Numbered from the stretch's first letter, positions 36,665 through 47,344 are shown. The stretch is DNA of 64,000 nt from CBDATA01 sp965215615 (GCA_965215615.1 OZ244068.1:1798001-1862000), one strand, 5' to 3'. The notes: generated by a model not told the origin, from the letters alone. Numbers and translations are program-made.

Positions 36665-38444
36665 CGGGCGGAAAACGCTTTGCCGGCTTCCCGGCGGTCA
36701 CCATGATGCCGAGTTCGGCGAGTTGCGCGGGGTCCACCGCGGCGGGGGAACCGGTCATCAGGTCGGCGGCGGAAGTGGTTTTCGGGAAGGCGATCACATC
36801 GCGCAGGCTTTTGCTGCCGGATGCCAGCATGGCGATCCGATCGAACCCGAGCGCGATGCCCCCATGGGGAGGTGTCCCGTATTCGAGGGCCTCGAGAAAG
36901 AAGCCGAAGCGCTCGGCAGCTTCCTCCCGCGGAATCGAGAGAGCGTCGAAAACGCGCCGCTGCACGCGAGGGTCGTGAATCCGGATGCTCCCGCCCCCGA
37001 GTTCGTAGCCGTTCGCGATCACGTCGTAGGCGACGGATCGTACCCGCAACGGGTTGGTTTCAAGAAGATCCAGATCTTCCGGGTGGGGACTCGTGAACGG
37101 ATGGTGCACCGAAGTCAGCCGGCCTTCCTGCTCGGCGCGCTCGAAGAGCGGGAAATCGGTCACCCACGCCATTCGGAAAGCGCCCTCCGGTATCCAGCCC
37201 TCCGAGGCCGCCAGCTTGCGCCGGAGCGCGCCGAGAGCGACGCAGGATTCCCGCGAATCGCCTCCCACCATCAGCAGCAGATCCCCCGGGCCACCGCCCA
37301 CCGCTTCGAGCAGCGCGGTGAGCCGGTCCGCGCCGAGCGCCTTCAGCAGGGGAGAGCGGATCGTCCCGTCGGCAAAGCCGGCCCGGAAGAGCCCCGGCGC
37401 TCCTTCGGCGCGGGCCGCCTCTTCCAGCGCATCCAGCTTCTTCCGCGAGAAGCCTCCGCAGCCGGGCGCGGCGAACCCGTGAACCCGGCCGCCGGATTCG
37501 AGGATCCGGTCGAGGACCGGGTGCCCCGAGGCGAGCGGAGTGAGATCGTGAAGCTCCGCGCCGTAGCGCAGGTCGGGCCGGTCCACTCCATAGCGGGCCA
37601 TCGCCTCGGCGTGGGAAAAACGGGGGAACGGAGGCTCGACTTCGACACCCACCGCGCCGAGGGCACGCGCAAACAGCCCTTCGGTGAGTTCGATGACCTG
37701 CTCCTGATCGGCGAACGAAAGCTCGATGTCCACCTGGGTGAACTCCGGCTGGCGGTCGGCGCGCAGATCTTCATCCCGGAAACAGCGCACGATCTGGTAG
37801 TAACGGTCGAGGCCGCCGACCATCAGCAACTGCTTGAAGAGCTGGGGCGACTGCGGAAGCGCGTAGAGCTCGCCCCGGTGGACCCTCGAGGGGACGAGGT
37901 AGTCGCGGGCGCCTTCCGGCGTGGATCGGGTCAGAAAGGGAGTCTCCACCTCGGTGAAGCCGTTTTCATCGAGATGGGCGCGGGTCTCGCGAGCCAACCG
38001 GGCGCGGATCCGGAGGTTTCTCTGGAGCCGGGGGTGCCGGAGATCCAGATAGCGGTACCGGAGCCGCAGATCCTCTCCGACTCCCCCGGGGGTGAGCGGC
38101 GGGAAGGGAGGTGTCCGCGATTCGCTCAGGACGTGGATGGTGCGGGCTTCCACTTCGATTCCGCCGGTGGCGATGGCCGGGTTGCGATTCTCCGAAGCAC
38201 GCTCGATCACCGTCCCCTCGACCGCGAGCACCCACCAGGATCCGGCGCGGGCCGCTTCCCCGGCGGCGGCCGAATCGGGACGCACGACCACCTGGGTGTG
38301 GCCCCGGTAATCCCGGAGATCGAGAAAGAGAAGCCCGCCCAGGTCGCGGACCTTTTCCACCCAGCCCATGAGCGTGACCTCCGCTCCGACGTGCTCCGCT
38401 CGAAGCTCGGCGCAGTGATGGGTACGGCGGGTCGGCACGCTCAC
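36657..38444 (-). CDS. aspS: Aspartyl-tRNA synthetase
   Basis: 595 residues from GTG 38444, which overlaps the upstream stop (GTGA). The N-terminal OB anticodon-binding domain has VTLMGWVEKVRDLGGLLFLDLRD. The class II core has motif 1 TEVETPFLTRSTPEGARDYL, motif 2 RCFRDEDLRADRQPEFTQVD, the bacterial insertion (GAD) domain at ~300-410, and motif 3 GIALGFDRIAMLASG. It charges tRNA-Asp. The tRNA specificity (discriminating or Asp/Asn) cannot be settled from the window. Confidence 0.97.
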   Translation of the reverse strand: MSVPTRRTHHCAELRAEHVGAEVTLMGWVEKVRDLGGLLFLDLRDYRGHTQVVVRPDSAAAGEAARAGSWWVLAVEGTVIERASENRNPAIATGGIEVEARTIHVLSESRTPPFPPLTPGGVGEDLRLRYRYLDLRHPRLQRNLRIRARLARETRAHLDENGFTEVETPFLTRSTPEGARDYLVPSRVHRGELYALPQSPQLFKQLLMVGGLDRYYQIVRCFRDEDLRADRQPEFTQVDIELSFADQEQVIELTEGLFARALGAVGVEVEPPFPRFSHAEAMARYGVDRPDLRYGAELHDLTPLASGHPVLDRILESGGRVHGFAAPGCGGFSRKKLDALEEAARAEGAPGLFRAGFADGTIRSPLLKALGADRLTALLEAVGGGPGDLLLMVGGDSRESCVALGALRRKLAASEGWIPEGAFRMAWVTDFPLFERAEQEGRLTSVHHPFTSPHPEDLDLLETNPLRVRSVAYDVIANGYELGGGSIRIHDPRVQRRVFDALSIPREEAAERFGFFLEALEYGTPPHGGIALGFDRIAMLASGSKSLRDVIAFPKTTSAADLMTGSPAAVDPAQLAELGIMVTAGKPAKRFPPDA

Positions 38445-38965
38445 CGGGAGGACTCCTGCTCCCGAAGGTAGCGGTTCTTGAGCTCCACGTAATGGGCCGC
38501 CGATTCGGCGAGATGGGTGATCTCCTTGTCGCTCAGCGGGCGGGCGACCCGGCCCGGCACTCCCCGAACCAGCATCCGCGGCGGCACCACGAGGCCGGGA
38601 GGAACCACCGAGCCCGCCGCCACCATCGCCTCCTCGCCGACCGAAGCGCGATCCAGCACCACCGACCCCATGCCGATAAGGCAGCGCCGGCCCACTTGAC
38701 ACGCGTGGACGACGGCGCGGTGGCCCACCGTCACTTCGTCACCGATCCCGGTCCATTCGTCTCCCGCATTGACGTGGACCACCACACCGTCCTGGAGGTT
38801 GGATCGCTTCCCCAGCCGGATCCGGTTCATGTCTCCCCGCAACACCGCGCCGAACCAGACCGAAGAATCCTCTCCGAGATTCACGTCTCCGATCAATGTG
38901 GCATTCGCGGCTACGAAAGCCGAGGGCGGGACGGTCGGTGCATGGTCTCCGAAGGGCAGGATCAT
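38441..38965 (-). CDS. Gamma carbonic anhydrase-like hexapeptide protein
   Basis: 174 residues, left-handed beta-helix with hexapeptide repeats (ANATLIGDVNLGEDSSVWFG, VTVGHRAVVHACQVGRRCLIG). Metal-ligand positions His in VVVHVN, GHRAVVH and VHAC match gamma-class/YrdA-like proteins; a typical ending helix (LSDKEITHLAESAAHYVELK) follows. Most such proteins lack demonstrated carbonic anhydrase activity. It leads the operon with aspS and is divergent from the tonB-like gene. Confidence 0.92.
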   Translation of the reverse strand: MILPFGDHAPTVPPSAFVAANATLIGDVNLGEDSSVWFGAVLRGDMNRIRLGKRSNLQDGVVVHVNAGDEWTGIGDEVTVGHRAVVHACQVGRRCLIGMGSVVLDRASVGEEAMVAAGSVVPPGLVVPPRMLVRGVPGRVARPLSDKEITHLAESAAHYVELKNRYLREQESSR

Positions 38966-39074
38966 GGGTCACAAAAGGTGGCCGCCTCGGAAGAAGCATG
39001 AAAAGAAAAGCCCCCGGCGACCCGAAAACGCGGCGAGGGTAGCACGCAGCGCTGGCTAGAATCCGAAATCTGCC

Positions 39075-40019
39075 GTGTCCCGACCGCAATTCGACTTCCA
39101 GACTTTTGTTCGCGAATTCCGGACTGCGGCCCGTGAGGTGATCGGACGATCCGGCCCCGAGACCAGCCCGATCACCGGACACCATCAGGAGCATCTCGAC
39201 GGCGGCAGGGGCGCGGCCCGGAGCAGCCTCCTCGGCGCGCTCACTACCCATTCGGCCATCCTCGCGATCATCCTGCTCGGCCTGTTTTCCTCGCCGCAGG
39301 TCATGGAGGACAGTCCCTTCGATCTGCCCGGCCTCGTGTTCGTGGCGACCGAGGGCCCGGGAGGCGGAGGCGGCGGCGGAGGCGACGAGTCGGAAGAGGC
39401 CCCCGCGCCGCTCCAGCTTTCCGGGCAGGATCTGGCGCAGGTGGCGATCGCCGCGCTCCCCCAGCCGGAAGACCTGATCTTCGACGATCCCGATATCCCG
39501 AACCCGGAGCCGGAAGAAGAGCTCGAAGATGCCGTCCTCGCACCTTTCGTTTCCGCGATGCCCGACCCGGAAGATCTGGCCGGGCTGATCCGCGACGCGA
39601 ACGATGCCCTTTTCAACCGGCAGGCCGGGAGCGGCCGGGGAGGCGGTGGCGGAACCGGTGAAGGCGGCGGTATCGGCGAAGGCTCGGGCGACGGAGTCGG
39701 CGAAGGAACCGGAGGCGGTTTCGGGGGCGGGGCCTACCGGATCGGCAGCGGCGTGGAGCCCCCGCAACTGCGCCAGCAGATCACCCCCGAGTACACCGAC
39801 GACGCACTGTCACGCAAGATCGAAGGGACCGTGGTCCTCGAAGTCGTCATCCTGCGGAGCGGACGCATCGGCCCGGCGCGGATCCTGAAGAGCCTCGACC
39901 CCGGCCTCGACGAGAAGGCGATCGCCGCGGTCCGCAAGTGGACCTTTCTTCCCGGCCGCTTCCGCGGCAACCCGGTGGACGTGATCGCAGAGATCGAAGT
40001 GGAGTTCCGGCTGCTCTGA
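39075..40019 (+). CDS. TonB-like energy transducer
   Basis: 314 residues from GTG. One membrane helix (LTTHSAILAIILLGLFS, ~residues 56-72) follows a ~50-residue cytoplasmic part. A periplasmic linker comes next with acidic Pro/Glu segments (DDPDIPNPEPEEELED) and a long Gly-rich stretch (~176-222) in place of the usual Pro-Lys repeats. The C-terminal TonB fold has GTVVLEVVILRSGRIGPARI and ALAAVRKWTF-like features. It transmits proton-motive force to outer-membrane receptors such as the one at the window start. A TAGAAT hexamer ends 12 nt before the GTG. ExbB/ExbD are not in the window. Confidence 0.88.
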   Translation: MSRPQFDFQTFVREFRTAAREVIGRSGPETSPITGHHQEHLDGGRGAARSSLLGALTTHSAILAIILLGLFSSPQVMEDSPFDLPGLVFVATEGPGGGGGGGGDESEEAPAPLQLSGQDLAQVAIAALPQPEDLIFDDPDIPNPEPEEELEDAVLAPFVSAMPDPEDLAGLIRDANDALFNRQAGSGRGGGGGTGEGGGIGEGSGDGVGEGTGGGFGGGAYRIGSGVEPPQLRQQITPEYTDDALSRKIEGTVVLEVVILRSGRIGPARILKSLDPGLDEKAIAAVRKWTFLPGRFRGNPVDVIAEIEVEFRLL

Positions 40020-40029
40020 CCGCCGGACG

Positions 40030-40539
40030 CTACTCGTTCTGGAAGATTCCCGAGTAGAGCCGCTCGGCGGGGCGGGCGAGCCGGAAGAAGAGAAGCTGGA
40101 CCATGCGGGCCGCTTCCGCGAGCTCGAGGCCATCCGGGTGGTGGATGGTCAAAAGCGACCCGCTCTGGCCCGAATAGCCGGAATCCCAGACGGCAGTGCC
40201 GACCTGCGCTCCGCTCCGCAGCAGCGAAGAACGGGTCCGGCCGATGGCGAACACGTCCGCCGGAATGTTCACGACTTCCCGGTAGCGGATCCAGTAGGGC
40301 CCCGGTGCCAGCCGGTACCCGCCGTCCGCCTCCCGGGCGACCGGTGTCGAATCCGGAATCCGCCGGGTCTCATTGTCGAAATCCACCCGGCCAGCCCCCG
40401 CGCCGAAACTCCGCACCTCGGCGAGAGTCAGATCCACCCCGTTCATCTGGATCTGGGCATCCGGGTCCCGGAGGTTTTCGATCAGCGGTGGGCGTTCCTC
40501 GAGCAAGCGACGAAGGGCGGAACCCGTCAGGAGCTCCAC
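40030..40539 (-). CDS. dut: dUTPase-like nucleotide hydrolase (archaeal-type DCD/DUT family)
   Basis: 169 residues from GTG 40539, one base after the dcd stop. The conserved features are IGRTRSSLLRSGAQVGTAVWD (~residues 100-120), DSGYSGQSGSL and an N-terminal NGVDLTLAEV strand, characteristic of the DCD/DUT fold. This belongs to the archaeal-type branch rather than standard bacterial dUTPases. Together with dcd it would turn dCTP into dUMP for dTMP synthesis while keeping dUTP low. Exact substrate not proven. Confidence 0.8.
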   Translation of the reverse strand: MELLTGSALRRLLEERPPLIENLRDPDAQIQMNGVDLTLAEVRSFGAGAGRVDFDNETRRIPDSTPVAREADGGYRLAPGPYWIRYREVVNIPADVFAIGRTRSSLLRSGAQVGTAVWDSGYSGQSGSLLTIHHPDGLELAEAARMVQLLFFRLARPAERLYSGIFQNE

Positions 40540-40540
40540 G

Positions 40541-41119
40541 TCAGCCTCGAGAGCCTTCCGAAAGGATTCTCGGCAGCGTGATCCGCTCCTGCCCCTGGTA
40601 CTTCCCCTTCTTGTCCCGGTAGCTCGTCTCGCATTCCTCGTCGCTCTCGAAGAAAAGAACCTGGGCGATGCCTTCGCCTGCGTAGATGCGACACGGGAGC
40701 GGAGTGGTGTTCGAGATTTCGAGCGTGGCGTTGCCTTCCCACTCGGCATCGAAGCCGGTCACGTTGATGATGATTCCGCAGCGGGCGTAGGTGGACTTCC
40801 CGATGCAGACCCCGTACACGTTCCGGGGCATCCGGAAGTTCTCGACGGTGTTCGAGAGGGCGAAACTGTTGGGAGGGATCACGCAGACCTCGCCCTTGTA
40901 GTCCACGAAACTCCGCGAATCGAAGTTCTTCGGGTCCACCACCGTGGTGTGCACGTTCGTGAATATCTTGAACTCGTCCGAAACCCGGATGTCGTACCCG
41001 AACGCCGAAAGCCCGTAGGAGATCACTCCCCGGCCGACCTGCCCGTCCACGAAGGGGTCGATCAGCCCCCGTTCCTTCGCCATCCGGCGGATCCAGGAAT
41101 CCGGCTTGATCCCGGGCAT
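40541..41119 (-). CDS. dcd: dCTP deaminase
   Basis: 192 residues from ATG 41119, the usual length. Family signature: GVISYGLSAFGYDIRVSDEF near the N-terminus, active site GKSTYARCGIIINVTGFDAE with the Ser and Arg of S-x-x-x-R, the catalytic Glu in NATLEISN, and AQVLFFESDEECETSY at the end. It deaminates dCTP to dUTP. It is 16 nt downstream of ndk and 1 nt upstream of the dUTPase-like gene. Confidence 0.95.
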   Translation of the reverse strand: MPGIKPDSWIRRMAKERGLIDPFVDGQVGRGVISYGLSAFGYDIRVSDEFKIFTNVHTTVVDPKNFDSRSFVDYKGEVCVIPPNSFALSNTVENFRMPRNVYGVCIGKSTYARCGIIINVTGFDAEWEGNATLEISNTTPLPCRIYAGEGIAQVLFFESDEECETSYRDKKGKYQGQERITLPRILSEGSRG

Positions 41120-41135
41120 GATCGGGATCCCCCCT

Positions 41136-41558
41136 TCAGCCCCGGCCGGCCGCGAAGGTGACTGCGGGGAAGAAGTAGGCGACTTCGATTGCGGCCGAAG
41201 CCGGCGAGTCGGACCCATGCACGGCGTTTCGCTCGATGCTCGTCGCGAACCGGGCGCGCAGGGTTTCCGGTGCCGCGTCCTTCGGATCGGTGGGCCCCAT
41301 GAGCTCCCGCAGGCGGCTCACCGCGTCATCCCGTTCGAGGACGGCGGCTACCGAAGGGCCGGAGCACATGAAATCCACGAGGCTCGGGAAGAACGGCCGC
41401 TCGGCGTGTGCCGCATAGAACCCCTCGGCTTCGCGCCGGTCGAGGCGCACCATGCGGAGCGCCCGGATCCGGAACCCGTCCGCCTCGATGGCGGCGAGGA
41501 TTTCGCCGGTCTTTCCGGCGCTGACTGCGTCCGGCTTGATGATCGTGAGTGTTCGCAT
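41136..41558 (-). CDS. ndk: Nucleoside diphosphate kinase
   Basis: 140 residues, standard for Ndk. It starts MRTLTIIKPDAVSAGKTGEI and has the phosphorylated catalytic His in ERNAVHGSDSPASAAIE. It balances NTP and dNTP pools. It lies 10 nt after sucD in the long icd-to-dut run; ndk beside sucCD is a common arrangement because succinyl-CoA synthetase can produce GTP or ATP. Confidence 0.97.
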   Translation of the reverse strand: MRTLTIIKPDAVSAGKTGEILAAIEADGFRIRALRMVRLDRREAEGFYAAHAERPFFPSLVDFMCSGPSVAAVLERDDAVSRLRELMGPTDPKDAAPETLRARFATSIERNAVHGSDSPASAAIEVAYFFPAVTFAAGRG

Positions 41559-41568
41559 GATGAAAATG

Positions 41569-42444
41569 TCAGCGGCCGTAGAGCACCGCGTGCATGGCGG
41601 CTCCGAGATCCGCGGGGCTTTCGACCACCGTGACACCGGCCGACCTGAGGGCCTCCATCTTGTCTGCGGCGGTCCCCTTGCCTCCCATGACGATAGCGCC
41701 CGCGTGTCCCATCCGGCGACCGGGAGGCGCGGTCTGGCCGGCGATGAAACTCACCACCGGCTTCGGGAATCCGCGGCTGATGAATCCGGCCGCCTCTTCC
41801 TCGGCACCGCCGCCGATCTCGCCGATGAGGATCACCGCTTCGGTCTCCTCGTCCGCGGCGAAATGCTCGAGCGCGTCGATGAAGGAAGTCCCCACCACCG
41901 GGTCGCCGCCGATCCCGACGCAGGTGCTCTGGCCGATGCCGAGGGCGGTCAATTGATGGACCGCTTCGTAGGTGAGCGTGCCGCTTCGGGACACGACACC
42001 GACCGGCCCCTCCTGGTGGATGAAGCCGGGCATGATCCCCACCTTGGCGCGACCCGGCGAGATGACACCGGGGCAATTCGGCCCGAGAACACGGGTCCGG
42101 CCCCCCTCGATCCGGCGCATCAGCTTCACCATGTCCCGAGCGGGCACGCCTTCCGTGATCGCGACCACCAGCTCGAGCCCGGCATCCGCTGCCTCGGCGA
42201 TCGCATCGGCTGCGAAAGCCGGCGGCACGAACGCGAGCGAGGTGCCCGCCCCGGTATCCCGCACCGCCTCCGCCACCGTATCGAACACGGGAACTCCGAG
42301 AGCCTGCTGGCCCCCCTTGCCGGGAACGACGCCCGCGACCAGATTCGTGCCGTAATCCCGGCAGGCCTCGGCATGGAAGCTGCCCTCGCGCCCAGTGATC
42401 CCCTGGACCAGAAGGCGGGTTTCCTTGCCGACGAAAATGCTCAT
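41569..42444 (-). CDS. sucD: Succinyl-CoA synthetase alpha subunit
   Basis: 291 residues. N-terminal CoA-binding Rossmann domain (VQGITGREGSFHAEACRDYG), PNCPGVISPGRAKVGIMPG, and the phosphorylated active-site His in MGHAGAIVMGGKGTA. It makes the alpha half of the ligase that converts succinyl-CoA to succinate with substrate-level phosphorylation. It overlaps sucC by 4 nt (ATGA). Confidence 0.98.
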   Translation of the reverse strand: MSIFVGKETRLLVQGITGREGSFHAEACRDYGTNLVAGVVPGKGGQQALGVPVFDTVAEAVRDTGAGTSLAFVPPAFAADAIAEAADAGLELVVAITEGVPARDMVKLMRRIEGGRTRVLGPNCPGVISPGRAKVGIMPGFIHQEGPVGVVSRSGTLTYEAVHQLTALGIGQSTCVGIGGDPVVGTSFIDALEHFAADEETEAVILIGEIGGGAEEEAAGFISRGFPKPVVSFIAGQTAPPGRRMGHAGAIVMGGKGTAADKMEALRSAGVTVVESPADLGAAMHAVLYGR

Positions 42445-43607
42445 GGCGCTTCCCCGGTGGCGGCGACGACCTTCCGCGCCGCGTCCTGCATGCCGTCAGC
42501 GGCTGTGAACGGGAGACCCGAATCGGCCAGCATCCGGCGAGCGATGTCCACGTTGGTGCCCTCCATGCGGACCACGATGGGCAACTGGATTCCGAGATTC
42601 GTGACCGCGGCGATCAACCCCTCGGCCAGCCGGTCACAGCGGAGGATGCCGCCGAAAATGTTGATCAGCACCACCCGCACGTCCGGATCCGAGGTCAGGA
42701 TCCGGAAGGCGTTTTCGATCTGCCCGGCGCTCGCGCCGCCGCCGACATCGAGGAAGTTCGCGGGCGACGCTCCGGCGAGCTGAACGATGTCCATGGTGGC
42801 CATGGCGAGCCCGGCACCGTTCACCATGCATCCGACCGAGCCGTCGAGCTTGATGTAGTTCAGGCCAAAACCGCTCGCCTCCACTTCGAGCGGCGACTCC
42901 TCGTGGATGTCGCGGAGCGCCGCCACCCGCTTCTGGCGATACAGGGCGCTGTCATCCACCGAAACCTTGGCATCGAGCGCGAGCACCTGGTCGTCATCGG
43001 TCACGAGCATCGGGTTGATCTCCACCTGGCTCGCATCGAGGCTGTCGTAGGCTCGATAGAGGGCCAGCAGGAAATCCACCGCCGGGCGCAGCAGCGGCCC
43101 GACGAGCCCGAGTCCGAACGCGAGCCCCCGCGCCTGAAACGGCTGAAGTCCCACCACCGGATCCACCGTCACGGTGAGGATCTTCTCGGGGGATTCCGCT
43201 GCGACCTCTTCGATGTCCATCCCGCCCGAAGCGCTCGCGATGCAGATCGGCCGTCCGGTCGCCCGATCCAGCACGAAGCTGAGATAGAGCTCCCGCACGA
43301 TCCCGACACCTTCCTCGATGAGCAGCCGCCGCACTTTCCGTCCCTCGGGGCCGGTCTGCCGGGTGACCAGCGTGGAACCGAGGAGCGCTCCGGCGGCCTC
43401 CCGCACCTCTTCTTCGGAGCGGGCGAGGCGGACACCCCCCGCCTTCCCGCGCCCGCCCGCGTGGATCTGTGCCTTCACCACCACCGGAAGCCCGAGAGCC
43501 CCCGCCGCTGCCAGCGCGTCCTCCACGCTTTCCACCGGCCGGCCACGGGGGACCGGGACACCGTGGTCGGCGAGGAGCGCCTTGGCCTGGAATTCGTGAA
43601 GATTCAT
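42441..43607 (-). CDS. sucC: Succinyl-CoA synthetase beta subunit
   Basis: 388 residues from ATG 43607 (MNLHEFQAKALLADHGVPVP). The ATP-grasp domain has VVKAQIHAGGRGKAGGV and VEINPMLVTDDDQVLALDAK. The C-terminal ligase domain has GGGASAGQIENAFRIL and NIFGGILRCDRLAEG. It pairs with sucD. It lies 16 nt downstream of mdh. Confidence 0.98.
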   Translation of the reverse strand: MNLHEFQAKALLADHGVPVPRGRPVESVEDALAAAGALGLPVVVKAQIHAGGRGKAGGVRLARSEEEVREAAGALLGSTLVTRQTGPEGRKVRRLLIEEGVGIVRELYLSFVLDRATGRPICIASASGGMDIEEVAAESPEKILTVTVDPVVGLQPFQARGLAFGLGLVGPLLRPAVDFLLALYRAYDSLDASQVEINPMLVTDDDQVLALDAKVSVDDSALYRQKRVAALRDIHEESPLEVEASGFGLNYIKLDGSVGCMVNGAGLAMATMDIVQLAGASPANFLDVGGGASAGQIENAFRILTSDPDVRVVLINIFGGILRCDRLAEGLIAAVTNLGIQLPIVVRMEGTNVDIARRMLADSGLPFTAADGMQDAARKVVAATGEAP

Positions 43608-43623
43608 CGGGGAAGATTCACGA

Positions 43624-44550
43624 TCAGACGCCGATCTTCTCGACGAGCTCGCGAACCGAGGCGGCGGAACGATCCAGTGCCGCCTGCTCATCGGGATTCA
43701 AGGTGATTTCGACGACTTCCTCCATCCCTTTCCGGCCCAGTTTGATCGGGACTCCCATCGAGAGCCCGTTCACGCCGTACTCGCCTTCGAGATAGACGGT
43801 GCAGGGGAGGATCTTCATGCGGTCACCGAGGATCGCGTCCACCATCTCGGCGATCGCGGCGGAGGGCGCGTAGTAGGCCGATCCGGATTTCAGATGGGCG
43901 ACGATCTCCCCGCCGCCCTTGCGGGTGCGCTCGACGATCCGTTCGATCGCTTCGGCATCGAGCAGATCCGGGAGCGGGATTCCGGCCACCGTGGTGTAGC
44001 GGGGAAGCGGCACCATGTCGTCGCCGTGTCCGCCGAGCACGAAGGCGTGGACATTCGTGGTGGACACCTTGAGTTCGGCGGCGATGAAGGAGCGCATCCG
44101 GGCTGAATCCAGGATCCCCGCCATCCCGATGACCCGCTCGCGCGGGAAGCCGCTCGCCCGCAACGCGGTCTGCGCCATGGCATCGAGCGGATTCGAGACC
44201 ACGATCAGGATGGCATCCGGCGAGACCGCCACCGCACTTTCGGTGACGTTCTTGACGATCGCGTGGTTCTTTCGCAGCAGGTCGTCGCGGCTCATCCCCG
44301 CCTTGCGGGCGAGCCCGGCGGTGATGACCACGATGTCCGATCCGGCGGTGTCCGCGTAGTCGTTCGTGCCGAAGACGAACGCGTCACTGCCGCTCACCGG
44401 GGCCGCCTCGAGCATGTCGAGCCCCTTGCCTTGCGGGATGCCGTCGAGGATGTCGATCAGGACCACATCCGCCTGCCCCGCGTCGGTGAGCCGCTGCGCG
44501 GCGGTCGCGCCGACGTTTCCGGCGCCGACGATCGTCACTTTGGGACGCAT
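43624..44550 (-). CDS. mdh: Malate dehydrogenase (LDH-like type)
   Basis: 308 residues from ATG 44550. NAD-binding VTIVGAGNVGATAAQRL, the NAD-selecting Asp in DVVLIDILDG, the substrate-binding Arg in ARKAGMSRDDLL and the catalytic His in VLGGHGDDMVPL. It oxidises malate to oxaloacetate. A good ribosome-binding site (AAGGAG) is 5-10 nt upstream. It follows icd with a 38-nt gap. Confidence 0.97.
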   Translation of the reverse strand: MRPKVTIVGAGNVGATAAQRLTDAGQADVVLIDILDGIPQGKGLDMLEAAPVSGSDAFVFGTNDYADTAGSDIVVITAGLARKAGMSRDDLLRKNHAIVKNVTESAVAVSPDAILIVVSNPLDAMAQTALRASGFPRERVIGMAGILDSARMRSFIAAELKVSTTNVHAFVLGGHGDDMVPLPRYTTVAGIPLPDLLDAEAIERIVERTRKGGGEIVAHLKSGSAYYAPSAAIAEMVDAILGDRMKILPCTVYLEGEYGVNGLSMGVPIKLGRKGMEEVVEITLNPDEQAALDRSAASVRELVEKIGV

Positions 44551-44588
44551 CGTTTCTCCTTGTGGCTGGTTGGGGGCTGGTTCGGGTC

Positions 44589-45989
<1,401 letters not shown>

Positions 45990-46080
45990 GTACTCCTCTT
46001 TGGATGGCGGGCGGGGACGGCCTGGGCTCATCGGGATCGCCGGCAGCAAAAGCGCGGGCCCGACTCAGACGGAGAGGAAG

Positions 46081-46131
46081 CCAACAAGCCGCGCAGGCGC
46101 GACGAAAAACCAACAAGCCGCACAAGTGCGG
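46081..46131 (-). terminator. Tandem hairpins with a T-run between the aminotransferase and icd
   Basis: Read on the minus strand, a CCGCACTTGTGCGG hairpin (46118-46131) is followed by CTTGTTGG and five Ts (46109-46105), and then by a second small GC hairpin (GCGCCTGCGC) followed by the same CGGCTTGTTGG sequence. The 12-nt direct repeat (46081-46092 and 46110-46121 on the + strand) shows a duplication. It is placed to end transcription of the rsmD-coaD-aminotransferase unit before icd. Confidence 0.55.
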
Positions 46132-46153
46132 GGGGAGGCGGATTCTACACCAG

Positions 46154-47344
46154 TCAGGAGGCCCGGCGGTCGAAAAAATCCCGGACCCGCCCCATCCCCT
46201 TCCCGATCTCGGACTCGGAGGTGGCGAAACTCATGCGAAGGTGCGTGTCGCACCCGAAAGCGCCCCCCGGAACGGTCGCGACCCGCTCCCCGAGCAGGGC
46301 CTTCGCGAGCTCTTCCGAGGTCTCGCCCGGGAGCATCCGCTCTCCGAAATCGGGAAACAGGTAGAAGCCGCCATCCGGGGTCACGCAGCGGACTCCCGGA
46401 ATATCGAGGAGCGCTCCCCGCATGATCTCCATGCGCCGCTCGAAGGCTTCGGTCATCCAGGCGAAGTCGGCGGGGTTCGCCCGGAGCGCGGCGAGCGCCG
46501 CTTTCTGCGAGATGGAGCAGGCGTTCGAGGTCATCTGGCTCTGCAAAGACGCGGCGGCGCGGATCACCGGCTCGGGGCCGAGCGCCCAGCCGAGCCGCCA
46601 CCCGGTCATCGCATAGGACTTCGAGGCGGAGCCGGCGATCAGGAAGCGGGGGCCGAGGATGTCCGCTACCGCCCGGTAGGCCCCTTCGGGAGCGGGGCGG
46701 AAGGTCAGCCGGGCGTAGGTGTCGTCCCACATCAGCCAGGCATCGGCCTCGGCGGCGAGGCGCGCCACCGCGATCAGTTCGTCCGGAGAGAGAACGACTC
46801 CGGAGGGGTTGCCGGGAACGTTCAGGATGATGAGCCGGGTGTGCTCGCTGACCCGCGGTTCGATCACCGCCCGGGTGGGTCGAAAGGCATCCTCGACGGA
46901 AGCCGGGGCGAACACCGGGGTCGCCTCCGCGATCCGGACCTGTTCGGGAAAGGTCGGCCAGTAGGGGACCGGGATCACCACCTCGTCTCCTCGCTCGCAG
47001 GTGGCGAGCAGGAGGCCGGTCAGGGCGTGCTTGCCCCCGTCGGTGAGCAGCACTCCGGATTCCCCGTAATCGAGTCCGTAATCGAGCCGGTATCGCTCGG
47101 CGACCGCCGCCCGCACTTCGGGAGCGCCCGGGTTCGGCGTATAGCGGGTGTAGCCGGAGCGGATGGCTTCGATGCCGGCATCGCGCGCCACTTCCGGTGT
47201 CGGGAAGTCCGGCTGGCCGGCGGAAAAATCCACCACGTCTTCCCCGGCTGCCTTGAGCCGCATGGCTTCGGCCATGACCGCCATCGTCGGGGACGGCGAG
47301 ATCCGGGAGACCCGGGAAGCGAGAGGCAGCCCGGCATCGGTCAT
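46154..47344 (-). CDS. Pyridoxal-phosphate aminotransferase (aspartate aminotransferase type)
   Basis: 396 residues, fold type I subgroup Ib: ISPSPTMAVMAEAMRLKAAG at the start, DFSAGQPDFPTP, NVPGNPSGVVLS, DDTY, and the PLP-binding Lys in SASKSYAMTGWRLG (~residue 235). Members convert aspartate and related amino acids with 2-oxoglutarate; substrate specificity (AspC-type or broader) cannot be fixed. Start overlaps nothing upstream except coaD's stop (ATGA at 47341-47344), so the two genes are coupled. Confidence 0.92.
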   Translation of the reverse strand: MTDAGLPLASRVSRISPSPTMAVMAEAMRLKAAGEDVVDFSAGQPDFPTPEVARDAGIEAIRSGYTRYTPNPGAPEVRAAVAERYRLDYGLDYGESGVLLTDGGKHALTGLLLATCERGDEVVIPVPYWPTFPEQVRIAEATPVFAPASVEDAFRPTRAVIEPRVSEHTRLIILNVPGNPSGVVLSPDELIAVARLAAEADAWLMWDDTYARLTFRPAPEGAYRAVADILGPRFLIAGSASKSYAMTGWRLGWALGPEPVIRAAASLQSQMTSNACSISQKAALAALRANPADFAWMTEAFERRMEIMRGALLDIPGVRCVTPDGGFYLFPDFGERMLPGETSEELAKALLGERVATVPGGAFGCDTHLRMSFATSESEIGKGMGRVRDFFDRRAS

